A stretch of DNA of 64,000 bases from Oceanobacillus damuensis (GTDB taxonomy: Bacteria > Bacillota > Bacilli > Bacillales > Amphibacillaceae), in contig NZ_LQNF01000025.1 in the NCBI RefSeq assembly GCF_001618145.1, positions 1 through 64,000 on the forward strand, read 5' to 3'. The translations under genes and the position numbers were made by a program. Below are positions 1-9,670 of the stretch, piece after piece. The notes under the pieces are model-generated. The model did not search any database, had not been told where the DNA came from, and saw only the letters and a program-made list of their open reading frames with translations. The stretch's first letter is position 1. The number at the start of each line of letters is the position of its first letter.

Positions 1-91
1 AAATTCTAAGAAAAACAGCGTAAACAAGAGAAAACGTTAGTATATAGAGGGAGTATAAATTTTTTGGCAGCAATTAACTCCTACACATAAA

Positions 92-246
92 CAGCCACGT
101 CCAGCTCCAGCGCCCAGGGACTAGCGAGACTTCCTTCACCTCCGTACGATAAGTCAACATCGACTCTCTCCGTCGTCGTGTTTCCTTTATCTCCTACGCC
201 TCATTCCAGTCCGTACGTCCCTAAACGGGCGCTTGCGCTTTTGTTC
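92..246 (-). repeat. dispersed intergenic repeat, copy A
   Basis: This 155-base GC-richer block reads, on the minus strand, from GAACAAAAGCGC through GACGTACGGACTGGAATGAG to CTGGACGTGGCT. A second copy lies in the opposite orientation at 10561-10715, with the same word order and roughly four bases in five matching by eye. No long open frame is conserved between them, so it is not a gene fragment. It could be a structured small RNA, a non-autonomous element or a REP-like repeat. The function is unknown. Confidence 0.75.
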
Positions 247-1793
247 AAAGATAAGAAAGTATAAAAAATTGGCTCTACCACAGCGTTTGTCGCTGTGGTA
301 TTTTAAATATATGGAGAAAAATATTTTGAAACAAATCTTCTTTGGTAAACATCAACATTGGGATTCATTTAAAAAGAAACATGGGGCTAAAATCCGTCCA
401 GTCGTCATCAAGGAGGTAGAAAAATTTCGTGACTGTGGAGATCTCAAAAAAGGGTTTAAACTCTATGTTTGTGAAGGATGCCATGATGTCCGGCATGTAC
501 CTTTTCGATATAAAGGTCGTTTTTGTACGACCTGTTCAGTTGGAGAAGGTGAAGAATGGAGTCGCATTCTTACAAAAGACGCCCTACAAGTAAATCATCG
601 ACATGTGATTTTTACGATCGATGAAAATTTACGGGAGATATTCCTATGACATCGGGAACTGTTGAAACCACTTATGGATGAGGGAGCAAAGTTAATTACG
701 GAGTATTTTCAAAAGAAAGCAAAGGTGACCCCAGGGATTATAGCGGGTTTACATACATTTGGATCAAGAGTAAATTTCAACCAGCATGTCCATATGTTAG
801 TGACCATGGGTGGGGTAACAAAGAAAGGAGAATGGAAAGCATACGACTTTATACCGTTTCAGATGCTTCGGAAACAATGGCAAGCAGTGGTATTGAATTT
901 CATTCGTAAACACCTATCGAAAAACGAAAAGAAAAGAATTCAACCAAGATTACAAAAGGCATTCTCCAATAATAGGGAAGGCTTCTATGTGTATGCCCCA
1001 AAGCAAAGAGGAAAAGTAAAGGACCAACTTAGCTATATTGCCCGTTATATCCGTCGACCAGCGATTGGAATTAATCGAATCGAGGAATATGATGGGCAAC
1101 ATGTGACGTTTAAATATATCGATAAAGTGGATGGAAAAGAAAAGCATGAAACCGTTACAGCAGAAGAGTTTATCATTCGGTTAATTCGCCATATTCCCGA
1201 TGAGCAATTCAAAACGATTCGTCACTACGGGATGTACTCTAGAAGAAGTAAAAACTTAAGTAGAAAACTATTAGCCACATGGCAACAAGGAACAAAACGC
1301 TGGATATTAAAAGTAAAGAAGACCTTACGCCACCAAACCTGGAGAAAGCGTATTATTATTTCTAGTGGTCAAAAAGATCCCCTGGTGTGCCCACATTTGT
1401 GATAATTACTATGAATATAAGGGAGAAGTGTGCCTTGAGAATGGGAGATTAGAAATAAAAATTGTATTAACGAAAGAAGCAAGGAATTATTTAGAAAGGG
1501 TGATTCATTATCTCGCACAGGCGAACAAACAAAAAAAAAGAAAGAAGAAAAAAGGAACCGATCACTTACGTCTAAAGAAGACACACGTGAATTATCATTG
1601 TTTGATGTGTCGTGAAGAAGAAAAGATACCGTATGAAGTTGGGGAAGAATTTGATTTGATGGATGGTGGTGATCAACTACTCTACCAAGATTTAGCTGTG
1701 AAAAATGTGGAGGAGAGATGTATCCAGAGTATTATAAAGGAATACATGGACAGGAATACAAACTATCGGATGTTCTCTAGTCTCGAAAGGTAG
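233..1793 (+). pseudogene. IS91-family transposase, disrupted
   Basis: The reading frame gives an N-terminal zinc-binding domain of the IS91 type (Cys pairs in CEGCHDVRHVPFRYKGRFC, then a further CxxC), followed by the rolling-circle (HUH/Y1-type) transposase core with GLHTFGSRVNFNQHVHMLVT, and a C-terminal cysteine-rich tail. It is broken twice. An in-frame TGA follows IFL at 647-649, with the same frame continuing at 650. A one-base insertion near 1395-1400 moves the C-terminal part (CPHxCDNYYEYKGEVC) into another frame ending at 1793. The upstream in-frame start at 233 overlaps repeat copy A, so ATG 311 after the hairpin is the likelier original start. Such transposases work by rolling-circle strand transfer. 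This copy should be inactive unless complemented in trans. Confidence 0.85.
276..300 (+). terminator. perfect hairpin just upstream of transposase start
   Basis: TACCACAGCG (276-285) and CGCTGTGGTA (291-300) form a perfect 10-bp stem with a TTTGT loop, followed directly by TTTT. It sits 10 bases before the ATG at 311. It can act as a rho-independent terminator shielding the transposase from read-through, or as a terminal structure of an IS91-type element. Confidence 0.6.
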
Positions 1794-1796
1794 AAA

Positions 1797-1827
1797 AGGA
1801 CCGGGCTGAACTTTGGCCGGTTTTTCT
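1797..1827 (+). terminator. terminator after IS91-type transposase
   Basis: GACCGGGC...GGCCGGTTTTTC forms a GC-rich stem followed by a T run, immediately after the transposase frame ends. Confidence 0.55.
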
Positions 1828-1870
1828 TAGTACGTAGAGGGTTTCCGCTAATACTGTAAACATGGAAAAC

Positions 1871-1904
1871 AAAAAAAGCTTGCAGAAAGTCATCTCTGCA
1901 AGCT
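1871..1904 (-). terminator. terminator of the LtaS-type gene
   Basis: On the minus strand AGCTTGCAGA and TCTGCAAGCT form a 10-bp stem with a 7-base loop, followed by seven T. It lies 36 bases beyond the stop of the minus-strand synthase. Confidence 0.8.
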
Positions 1905-1939
1905 GAATTGCTTTTAAAGGTTGGTATATTCATTTCTTA

Positions 1940-3829
1940 CTATTCATCTTCTGCAAAACGAAGCAAATCGCCGTAAATTAGCGCATCCGAATAACCTAAT
2001 TCTTTTTCGACCTGTTCCTGTATTGGGGCACAACTACTTTCAGTATCAGCCTCATCTATAATTGGTTCTCCAGTTTCCCGATCGTAACATATACCACTGG
2101 TGGCTATATAGTCATCACTGATAAAATCACCATTTCGTAAGGCAATATAGCCCTTCCTGTCATCTGAGAAGATATTATTGCCGAAATTAAAACTATCATT
2201 CTCAGAATCAATGCCTAAAAGGTTCATTAAAGTCGGTTTCATATCAATATGACCGGTAACCTCGGACCTAATTTCTCCTTCCCCATGCCCAGGTATATGC
2301 ACAAATAATGGAACTCGTTCTAATTGCACCTGGTCATACGGTGTAATTTCTTCCTTATCTAAATACATGCTCATTGCGGTGTTATGATTTGCACTGATAC
2401 CAATATGGTCACCCATGATTATAATGATGGAATCCTCATATAATCCTGCTTGTTTTAAATGAACAAAGAAGTCCTCAATTGCCTCATCCATATATCTTAC
2501 TGCTGGAAAGTAGTTATTTAATGTATTTGAATTTGAATGATAAGGTTCGATTGACTGATCTTCCTCATCCAATTCAAAAGGAAAGTGATTCGTCAAGGTG
2601 ATGAATTTAGCATAGAATGGTTCTTCCATTGATTGTAAATACTTTATGGATTGTTCAAAGAAAGGTTTGTCCTTCAATCCCCAGCCAACTGAATTTTCTT
2701 CTGTCACTTGGTAAGATTCTTCACCGTAATTTCCGTTAAAGCCTAAACTACTATACATCTGTTCACGATTCCAAAAGCTCATGTTATTAGCATGCAAAAC
2801 AGAGGACGTATATCCTTCCCTTTCTAATATTTCCGGTAGTGCCTGGTGGTAAGTGTTTCCTCCGTGTGTAAAGAAAACTGCCCCTCGTGATAAAGGATAC
2901 ATGGATGTTTCGACAAGAAACTCAGAATCGGATGTCTTACCTTGTTCCGTCTGATCATAAAAGTTTTCAAAGTAGTACGTGTCCTCATCTTCTGTAAGAC
3001 TATTTAAAAAGGGAGTGACTTCCTGACCATTCATTTCATTGTTTATAACGAAACTTTGAAGTGATTCTGCGTTTATATAAATAACATTCCTACCTTCAGC
3101 TACACCAAACATCTCTTGATTATTATCTGTTTTTATATTTTCTTTGATAAAATTTTCAATTTCGGGTAATTCGTTACCATCTGCAAAAACACGCTGTGTT
3201 TCTGTTTTTGATTGCATGACAATATCATAGATGTGGAAATTAAACAAACCTATATTTTTAACTAAATATTCACGATCAAATCCACGTGTGAATAATTGTG
3301 GTCTTTCCATTTCTGCAAGAAAGAAGTTCCCTGCAAGAAGTGCAAAAGATATAGCCAGTGCGAATACTTTTCCGTTTCTTGGATAATCTACTGTCATCTT
3401 CTCCGGTTTCTTTTTACTTAGATACCAGATGATCACGACATCCATAAAGAGTAATATGTCGGATGGGTTGATTAAGGTTAAAATACTTGATCCTAGATCA
3501 GACATGTTACTTCCTTGGAATAACTGCGGTATCGTTATAAAATCCGTAAAAGATCGGTAGAATACGAGATTTGCAAAAACAATCAATGTTCCAAGCAAAG
3601 CAGTATATCGTAAAAATTTCATCTGTCTGGAATGCTGATTAAACCAGACGCTTAACGCAAAGATCAGAAAAGCAGAGACGAAAGGATTAATGAATAATAT
3701 TAATTCCTGCATCTTATTTTCCAAATCTATATTAAACATAAAGCGATAGACGAGGTAGGTTTTAAAGCCAAATAGCAAAGTTGCTATGATATACAAAGGC
3801 ATGTTGGTATGTTTCAATTTCATGTTCAT
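1940..3829 (-). CDS. LTA synthase family protein (glycerolphosphate transferase)
   Basis: Sulfatase-fold enzyme of the LtaS/YfnI/YqgS type, 629 residues, the usual length. Five N-terminal membrane segments (about residues 11-30, 43-62, 75-92, 122-138, 155-172) precede an extracellular catalytic domain. The motif GKTSDSE places the nucleophilic threonine at residue 299, matching Thr300 of LtaS. A metal-binding Glu (NAES, about 255) and a late MGDHIGIS motif are also present. The family polymerises glycerol phosphate from phosphatidylglycerol onto a lipid anchor outside the membrane. Start ATG at 3829 has a good AGGAGG upstream. A paralogue lies at 21728-23650 on the other strand. Which of synthase, primase or stress-induced paralogue each one is cannot be read from the sequence. 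Confidence 0.88.
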   Translation of the reverse strand: MNMKLKHTNMPLYIIATLLFGFKTYLVYRFMFNIDLENKMQELILFINPFVSAFLIFALSVWFNQHSRQMKFLRYTALLGTLIVFANLVFYRSFTDFITIPQLFQGSNMSDLGSSILTLINPSDILLFMDVVIIWYLSKKKPEKMTVDYPRNGKVFALAISFALLAGNFFLAEMERPQLFTRGFDREYLVKNIGLFNFHIYDIVMQSKTETQRVFADGNELPEIENFIKENIKTDNNQEMFGVAEGRNVIYINAESLQSFVINNEMNGQEVTPFLNSLTEDEDTYYFENFYDQTEQGKTSDSEFLVETSMYPLSRGAVFFTHGGNTYHQALPEILEREGYTSSVLHANNMSFWNREQMYSSLGFNGNYGEESYQVTEENSVGWGLKDKPFFEQSIKYLQSMEEPFYAKFITLTNHFPFELDEEDQSIEPYHSNSNTLNNYFPAVRYMDEAIEDFFVHLKQAGLYEDSIIIIMGDHIGISANHNTAMSMYLDKEEITPYDQVQLERVPLFVHIPGHGEGEIRSEVTGHIDMKPTLMNLLGIDSENDSFNFGNNIFSDDRKGYIALRNGDFISDDYIATSGICYDRETGEPIIDEADTESSCAPIQEQVEKELGYSDALIYGDLLRFAEDE

Positions 3830-3976
3830 TTCCTCCTTAAACTATCTGGATAGTACCAAACCATTACAGTTCATAAATGTTGCTTCTTGATTATGCTTGT
3901 TTTTAAACGGAATGTAAAGTTTACTGTAATTTTAGATACGGGTTGGAAGATGAAAAGGTTTCAATTTGAACTAAGC

Positions 3977-6271
3977 TTAGTAGTTCGCTAAAAGATCAGA
4001 TGGACCGTCATCTTCCAGTTGGAAAGATGACAGACCCTTCCCGATTAAGGTAAGACTGTGCATACCTCTGGTCATCGCTACATAGAGAAGTTTCAGGTCA
4101 ATGTCATGTTGTCCATATACCTCATCAAAGGCAACCAGCTGAACAGCATCAAACTCTAGTCCCTTAGCCAGATAAGATGGGACAATTACAACATTACTTT
4201 TCAGTTCATCATTTTCTTTTAGAAATTGAATATCAATATCTCCCTGTTTTTTTAATCCTTTGTAGACCCACGTGCACTCTTTTTCTGTTTTGCCGATGAC
4301 GGCAATGGAAGCAAACTCACCGGCCTGCAGTTCTCTTATATTCCTTACTAATTTATTTACTGCCTCCTGCTTTGTCTCAATCAAAAATAGGACAGGTTGT
4401 TCGCCATGTCGAACAACCGGCTCTGCAACAGGCTGTTCATTTTTTAGTTTTCCTAATATATGGTTAGCTAAATCCATAATCTCTATCGTTGTTCGATAGC
4501 TTTTTTGAAGTGTTAGATAGTTTGCCTTGGGAAGGGCATGGCGGATGAGAGTATCCCAATTATTAGTACCACGATAGGAGTGTATACCTTGAGACAAATC
4601 ACCCAAAATGGTAAATAAATCTGTTTCGCAAGCCTTTCGCAGTGCTCTTATCTGAAAAAGATTATAGTCCTGTCCTTCATCGATGACAATATTGCCCATT
4701 TTTAGATCATTGGGAATGCCTTCTAAGTAAGTTTGCAGAAAAAGCATGGGTGCCAAATCTTCCATCTCATATGCATGTTGATCAAATAGTTTAGTTGCGT
4801 GTGAGATAATGTGGGTTATTTCTTCGTTTGTCAGGTCATCTTCTGCGTACTTATGAAGCAATTCAAAATTGGTCAGCAACTCTTTGTAATAGTCGATTGC
4901 ATTTTTATTAGGGAATAGTTTCATGTAATTTGTGATAACACGTCTTGTAATGGCTTTTACTTCTTCGGTTTTTTGTTCTTTGCTATCGAGAAGGTTTACC
5001 ATTTTCTTTCTTCTCTCATCTGGATCTTTATAGCGAGCAAGGATAACATCATATTTTTCTTCAAATTTTTCCTCAATCACCTCTAAGATTCTCTTTTTTC
5101 TATCCATAAAATTTGCTTTCAGTAAATTATTAATTTTTTCCTTTCTTTTAACGTATGGTAAGTAGCGATAATCCTTGATGAATAGTCTTTTTAATTTCTT
5201 TCCACTATACAATCGGAATTTGCCGATATAGACATCTTGCTCGGGGACATAGTGATTCCGAATATCTTTCAAATATCGTTTTAAGATCGTTTCAAACAGA
5301 AGAGAACCCTTGAACTCGGAAATCGAGCGAATGCTATCTTTATTACTGGTTAATGGGTCGATCAGTAATTTAAGCTTTTCATTCGAATCAATTACTTTTA
5401 ATTTCTTGCCTAAACATTCACTTACGTAGTCCGTATATGTTGTTTGCTTAATTTTTTCTACACCTAGTTCCGGTAAAGATTCAGAAATGTAGTTGATAAA
5501 CATTTTACTTGGCGCAAGAATCATCATTTGATCGGGTGTGATTTTATCAGCATAGGTATAGATGAAATAAGACAACCGATGAAGGGCGATGGTTGTTTTT
5601 CCACTTCCGGCTACCCCCTGTACAATCATTGGTTTTTGCAAATCGGCACGGATGACTTTATTCTGTTCTTCCTGAATCGTGGCGATAATGTCATTTAAGC
5701 GTTTATCTGCTTTCTCCGACAGGGATTTCTGCAGGAGTTCATCTCGTGTGGTAATGTCTATGTCCCTTATTTCCTCAAGATTCCCTTCTTCGATAACATA
5801 CTGGCGTTTTAGTTCGAGGTCGCCTTTATGTTCACCTTCCACAGAATGATAGGATACTTCTCCCAACCTTCCTTCATAATAAACATTGGCAACTGGAGAT
5901 CTCCAATCGACGATAATTGGTTCCTCATTATCTTTCCGGTAGAGGGATACTTTGCCAATATAGTATTTTTCAACATGATCAGAACCATGACGCCTAAAGT
6001 CGATCCGGCCAAAGTATGGTTTGTCCTTTATGTTAAGCAGGTTTCTTATATCTCCTTGAATCATTTCCAACAGACGGGCGTTCGTAAGGATATTGATATA
6101 GCTTAAGCTGCTGTCAAGATAATCCAGATTAACATATGCATCTTTGATATTATCTTTATAGTTGGCCTGTGCTGAGCCGGCAACTTCCAATATCGATTGG
6201 ATATATTTCTTCGTATAGTCTAATCGACCTTTTTCCACGTGGTATGCTGGATGATTGTGCACTTCGCTCAA
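3977..6271 (-). CDS. helD: RNA polymerase recycling motor ATPase HelD
   Basis: A 764-residue UvrD/Rep-like superfamily 1 protein with the HelD layout: an N-terminal coiled arm, Walker A GVAGSGKTT near residue 220, a long helical insertion, the late helicase motifs VIDEGQDYN and LQKSYRTT, and a C-terminal YVAMTRGMHSLTLIG motif. HelD binds RNA polymerase, inserts arms into its channels and uses ATP to strip it from nucleic acid. The start is TTG at 6269-6271, overlapping by four bases (TTGA) the stop of a small upstream gene, so the two are probably translationally coupled. The length is typical of Bacillus HelD. Confidence 0.9.
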   Translation of the reverse strand: MSEVHNHPAYHVEKGRLDYTKKYIQSILEVAGSAQANYKDNIKDAYVNLDYLDSSLSYINILTNARLLEMIQGDIRNLLNIKDKPYFGRIDFRRHGSDHVEKYYIGKVSLYRKDNEEPIIVDWRSPVANVYYEGRLGEVSYHSVEGEHKGDLELKRQYVIEEGNLEEIRDIDITTRDELLQKSLSEKADKRLNDIIATIQEEQNKVIRADLQKPMIVQGVAGSGKTTIALHRLSYFIYTYADKITPDQMMILAPSKMFINYISESLPELGVEKIKQTTYTDYVSECLGKKLKVIDSNEKLKLLIDPLTSNKDSIRSISEFKGSLLFETILKRYLKDIRNHYVPEQDVYIGKFRLYSGKKLKRLFIKDYRYLPYVKRKEKINNLLKANFMDRKKRILEVIEEKFEEKYDVILARYKDPDERRKKMVNLLDSKEQKTEEVKAITRRVITNYMKLFPNKNAIDYYKELLTNFELLHKYAEDDLTNEEITHIISHATKLFDQHAYEMEDLAPMLFLQTYLEGIPNDLKMGNIVIDEGQDYNLFQIRALRKACETDLFTILGDLSQGIHSYRGTNNWDTLIRHALPKANYLTLQKSYRTTIEIMDLANHILGKLKNEQPVAEPVVRHGEQPVLFLIETKQEAVNKLVRNIRELQAGEFASIAVIGKTEKECTWVYKGLKKQGDIDIQFLKENDELKSNVVIVPSYLAKGLEFDAVQLVAFDEVYGQHDIDLKLLYVAMTRGMHSLTLIGKGLSSFQLEDDGPSDLLANY

Positions 6272-6447
6272 TGGTTCTGCTCCTTTCTCTTTTTCTCCAT
6301 CTCAATTTTCCCTCGTTCTTCCAGGATAATTAGTTGCGGTATATATTTCTTCATCTTGTCGATATTATCTGTTCCTTTTAGTTCCTTCGATAATCGTTTA
6401 TACTTTATCTGATCTTCCTTTGATAAGCCTTCTAGAAATTCTTCCAT
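6268..6447 (-). CDS. small charged protein coupled to helD
   Basis: A 59-residue frame begins MEEFLEGLSKEDQIKYKRLS and is rich in Lys and Glu, with two likely helices. AAGGGG lies 7 bases before the ATG, and the stop TGA overlaps the TTG start of helD in TTGA. The coupling suggests the peptide is co-produced with HelD. I do not recognise a family. Confidence 0.65.
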   Translation of the reverse strand: MEEFLEGLSKEDQIKYKRLSKELKGTDNIDKMKKYIPQLIILEERGKIEMEKKRKEQNH

Positions 6448-6471
6448 GTTAATCCCCTTATAAAAAAGTTT

Positions 6472-6499
6472 TTGACAACTAATTATAATATAATATAAT
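6472..6499 (+). promoter_or_regulatory. sigma-A type promoter upstream of sulP
   Basis: TTGACA (6472-6477), a 16-base spacer and TATAAT (6494-6499), within three overlapping TATAAT repeats. It points to the SulP gene at 6777, leaving a leader of about 270 bases. I could not match that leader to a known riboswitch. Confidence 0.6.
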
Positions 6500-6776
6500 A
6501 TAACAGAGTATATTCTACATTGTATATGATATAATTGTCTCGAATAAGATATATTTAAGGGTAATTTAACGGCTGAGCGGTGATAATTGATGGAAAAACG
6601 GGACTAGAAATGATAGTACCTTGATTGAGCCGATAAGCTACAATGGTGGACAAGGATTCGATATTTTGGATTTTTATAATGTTTAGTAGTAAAATGTAGT
6701 TGATAACCAAAAATTTACAGTTATCCCTCGAACTTCTCTACACATACTATTGGTACTTGTGGAGGGATGGTATAGA

Positions 6777-8228
6777 ATGACTAAGATTACTTATGCACAG
6801 ACATGGTTTGGAAATATAAAAGGGGATATACTACCCGGTCTAGTCGTGGCTCTTGCTTTAATACCCGAAGCGATCGCTTTTTCCATCATTGTTGGGGTTG
6901 ACCCTATGGTCGGTCTATATGCTTCTTTTACTATATGTGTAGTTATTGCATTTGTTGGTGGAAGGCCGGGGATGATTTCAGGTGCCACTGGAGCGATGGC
7001 ATTATTATTTGTTGACTTAGTTGCTGGGTATGGACTTCAATATTTATTGGCTACGACGATATTAACAGGTATAATTCAAGTTATATTCGGTATATTTAAG
7101 TTAGCAAGGTATATGAAGTTTATTCCGCGTTCCGTTATGGTCGGATTTGTAAACGCTTTAGCTATCATGATTTTTCTCCCACAGCTTCAGCATTTTGTTG
7201 GAGAATCCTGGGTAATGTACCTTCTGGTAGCGGTAACTTTGTTAATTATATATCTGTTTCCGTATATCTCTAAAACCATCCCATCTACCTTAATTGCATT
7301 GGTGGTGGTAACATCAATTGCGATTTTTATGAACGTTCAAGTTCGCAGTGTGGGGGATATCGGCTCTATCTCACAGACCTTGCCGATATTCCTGGTTCCG
7401 GAAATCCCAATCAATTTGGAAACGCTGTCAATTATCTTCCCTTATGCCTTGGCCTTAGCTATCGTAGGTTTGCTGGAATCTTTGTTGACGGCTTCTATTG
7501 TGGATGATTCTACCGGAACAGAAAGTGATAAGAATGTTGAAAGCAGGGGACAGGGAATAGCAAATATCATAACTGGATTTTTTGGCGGAATGGCGGGTTG
7601 TGCGATGATCGGGCAATCAGTAATTAATATAAAGTCGGGTGGAAAGGGAAGGGTTTCTTCATTAGTAGCTGGTATATTTCTTATGCTATTAATTGTGATA
7701 CTCGGTAATATTGTAGTTCAAATCCCCATGGCTGCTTTGGCGGGAATTATGATCATGGTTGCAATCAGTACATTTGATTGGAATTCCATTCGAACGATCC
7801 ATTTGGTGCCAAGAAGTGATGCAGTTGTAATGATTGTAACAGTATTATCGGTAGTCCTTACGCATAATTTAGCGATAGGCGTTTTTACGGGAATCATATT
7901 AAGTTCCATCTTCTTTGTTTCTAAAATATCACGCGTCCATGTGGAAAGTGCTGTCGAAGGGAATAAAAGAATATATAAGATTCGAGGAGAACTGTTTTTT
8001 GCATCTGTTACAGAATTGCTCCCTAAATTTAATTACGAAGAAGATGGTATTGAGGAAGTGGAGATAAACTTAAGCCATTCCCACATTTGGGATGATTCTG
8101 CGTTTGTTGCGGTAGAGAAAATTGTAACCAGGTTTAGAGAAAACGGTAAACAGGTAGCAGTAAAAGGTATGAATGAGGCAAGTACTGAATTGGTGGGTAA
8201 GTTACGAAATAAACTGGGATCACATTAA
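6777..8228 (+). CDS. SulP family inorganic anion transporter
   Basis: A 483-residue multi-spanning carrier. The N-terminal half has the SulP signature region ([20 protein letters not shown], then [11 protein letters not shown]). About 10-12 membrane segments follow, then a C-terminal cytosolic STAS domain from about residue 405 ([11 protein letters not shown]...[15 protein letters not shown]). SulP proteins carry sulfate, bicarbonate or other anions, and this copy is shorter than classical members. Start ATG 6777 is preferred because GGAGGG lies ten bases upstream. An in-frame GTG at 6750 lacks a site. A universal stress protein follows 16 bases downstream, so the two are likely co-transcribed, a pairing also seen elsewhere. 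The substrate cannot be decided. Confidence 0.87.
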   Translation: MTKITYAQTWFGNIKGDILPGLVVALALIPEAIAFSIIVGVDPMVGLYASFTICVVIAFVGGRPGMISGATGAMALLFVDLVAGYGLQYLLATTILTGIIQVIFGIFKLARYMKFIPRSVMVGFVNALAIMIFLPQLQHFVGESWVMYLLVAVTLLIIYLFPYISKTIPSTLIALVVVTSIAIFMNVQVRSVGDIGSISQTLPIFLVPEIPINLETLSIIFPYALALAIVGLLESLLTASIVDDSTGTESDKNVESRGQGIANIITGFFGGMAGCAMIGQSVINIKSGGKGRVSSLVAGIFLMLLIVILGNIVVQIPMAALAGIMIMVAISTFDWNSIRTIHLVPRSDAVVMIVTVLSVVLTHNLAIGVFTGIILSSIFFVSKISRVHVESAVEGNKRIYKIRGELFFASVTELLPKFNYEEDGIEEVEINLSHSHIWDDSAFVAVEKIVTRFRENGKQVAVKGMNEASTELVGKLRNKLGSH

Positions 8229-8244
8229 TGAGGGGGGAATCAAC

Positions 8245-8664
8245 GTGTATAAAAATATTTTACTTGCTACAGACGGATCGGAACATTCAAAACGGGCATT
8301 GGAAAATGCAATCCATATAGCTAAATGCACTACTGGATCCAAAGTTGATGTTGTTTATGTGATAGATGCCAGCAAGGCAAAATCAGATGTACTGAATAAT
8401 TGGAATTCCTTCGATGTAAATGATTCGCGAATGAAACAACTCAAAAATGCCGAAAGACTGGCGAAGGAAGCAGGAGTATCTTTCGAAATAAAAATTTTAC
8501 ATGGTGAACCCGGTCCTACCATTGTAGAATATGCAAATGAAAATAAAACAGATGTAGTCATTATTGGAAGTAGAGGACTAAATGGATTACAGGAATTTAT
8601 GCTGGGTAGTGTAAGTCATAAGGTAGCGAAACGGGCAAATTGCCCCGTACTGATTGTGAAATAA
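8245..8664 (+). CDS. universal stress protein (UspA family)
   Basis: A 139-residue single Usp domain starting VYKNILLATDGSEHSKRALE. The C-terminal ATP-binding signature G-x2-G-x9-G-S is complete (GSRGLNGLQEFMLGS), so it is of the ATP-binding type. GTG 8245 is chosen because AGGGGGGA precedes it. A longer frame from 8173 would overlap the SulP gene. Co-transcription with sulP suggests a role in sensing or regulating the transporter, which is inference. Confidence 0.9.
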   Translation: MYKNILLATDGSEHSKRALENAIHIAKCTTGSKVDVVYVIDASKAKSDVLNNWNSFDVNDSRMKQLKNAERLAKEAGVSFEIKILHGEPGPTIVEYANENKTDVVIIGSRGLNGLQEFMLGSVSHKVAKRANCPVLIVK

Positions 8665-8673
8665 ACTTAACAG

Positions 8674-8711
8674 GAAAGCTAACTGGTCTAAAAATCCGGT
8701 TAGCTTTTTTG
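8674..8711 (+). terminator. terminator after usp
   Basis: AAAGCTAACTGG and CCGGTTAGCTTTTTT form a stem with a T run, ten bases after the usp stop. Confidence 0.8.
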
Positions 8712-8871
8712 GTGGGCATTAAACTACATAGAAATAACCCGATTCATCCTTTTATTTCAAAAAAGATCTGATTATATCCAGTTATAATTAGATATAACTA
8801 TTTATGTTTATTAAATTTATGTTATAATCAATCTTGTTTAAGACCAAATTAATAGTTAAGCGGTGGGAATA

Positions 8872-9495
8872 GTGTTAAAAGATACAGGAGAAAGAGTAAT
8901 ACCAGAAAAGATGAAAATTACGAATGGATTATTGCTAGAGCACATTGCGAGGTATCATTTCGCTTCTGAGTATGTTCAGGGTCGCGTTCTTGATTTTGCC
9001 AGTGGTTCTGGTTATGGCAGCCATATTATCGCAAAGTTGTGCAAAAACAGGATACAAGAAGTTATAGGCATCGATAATGAAAAAGAAGCTGTCGATTATG
9101 CCAAATTGACTTATTATCACCCTCTTTCAACTTACCTTAAGGGAGATGTGACTGATCCCGGTTTACCTGAGAAGTTGGGGACATTTGATACCATTCTCAG
9201 TTTTGAGACGATCGAGCACGTAAGAGATGAAGAGCGATTTTTATCCAACATATATAAGATGCTAAAGCCTGGAGGCACCTTAATTCTCTCCACTCCCTTT
9301 GGGAAGGGGAGAGGAAAACCATGTGGTTCTCCATTTCATATTCATCAATTGACAGTTAAGGAATTTAAAAATCTGTTTACTGGGTTTTCCTATACCACAA
9401 CTTCCTTTTTCTTTCAGAAAGGTGTATTAATTGAACCGGCTATTCCTGACACAAATAAACACTATCCACTCGGTATAGCAGTCTGTCGAAAATGA
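8872..9495 (+). CDS. class I SAM-dependent methyltransferase
   Basis: A protein of about 207 residues with a Rossmann methyltransferase fold: motif I VLDFASGSGYGSHI, an acidic residue ending strand 2 (IGIDNE), a post-motif TFDTILSFETIEHV and a later MLKPGGTLILSTPFG. This is the methyltransf_11/25 type. Start GTG 8872 follows GGTGGG; GTG 8863 is an alternative. The stop overlaps the next gene's ATG (ATGA), so the next small zinc protein is coupled. Small molecule, lipid and cell-wall precursor are all possible substrates; nothing here decides. Confidence 0.8.
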   Translation: MLKDTGERVIPEKMKITNGLLLEHIARYHFASEYVQGRVLDFASGSGYGSHIIAKLCKNRIQEVIGIDNEKEAVDYAKLTYYHPLSTYLKGDVTDPGLPEKLGTFDTILSFETIEHVRDEERFLSNIYKMLKPGGTLILSTPFGKGRGKPCGSPFHIHQLTVKEFKNLFTGFSYTTTSFFFQKGVLIEPAIPDTNKHYPLGIAVCRK

Positions 9496-9668
9496 AAGCT
9501 CTATTACATAAAGAAAGGGTTAGGAGATTGAAAATATACACATTGTGTATGAACTGTAATGGAACCGGTAAGGTAGAGAAAAAGTTTTGGATATGGAATT
9601 ACCACAGAAAATGCTCATTATGTAAAGGGGAAGGGAAAAAACAAGGGAAATTAACATGGGGTGATTAA
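9492..9668 (+). CDS. small double CxxCxGxG zinc-binding protein
   Basis: A 58-residue frame with two DnaJ-like zinc knuckles, CMNCNGTGK and CSLCKGEGK, separated by about 20 residues containing WIWNYHRK. Together the four cysteines can bind one Zn as in DnaJ cysteine-rich repeats. The ATG overlaps the methyltransferase stop in ATGA, and the YolD-like gene follows two bases after the stop, so it is the middle gene of a tight three-gene operon. A chaperone-like or RNA/protein-binding role is possible but unproven. Confidence 0.7.
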   Translation: MKALLHKERVRRLKIYTLCMNCNGTGKVEKKFWIWNYHRKCSLCKGEGKKQGKLTWGD

Positions 9669-9670
9669 GA

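Noticed and set aside
6500-6776. c-di-AMP (ydaO-type) or other riboswitch before the SulP gene
   Set aside because: Words such as CGGCTGA and CGGGAC recall ydaO, but the conserved blocks are not complete and no clear terminator or anti-terminator is present.
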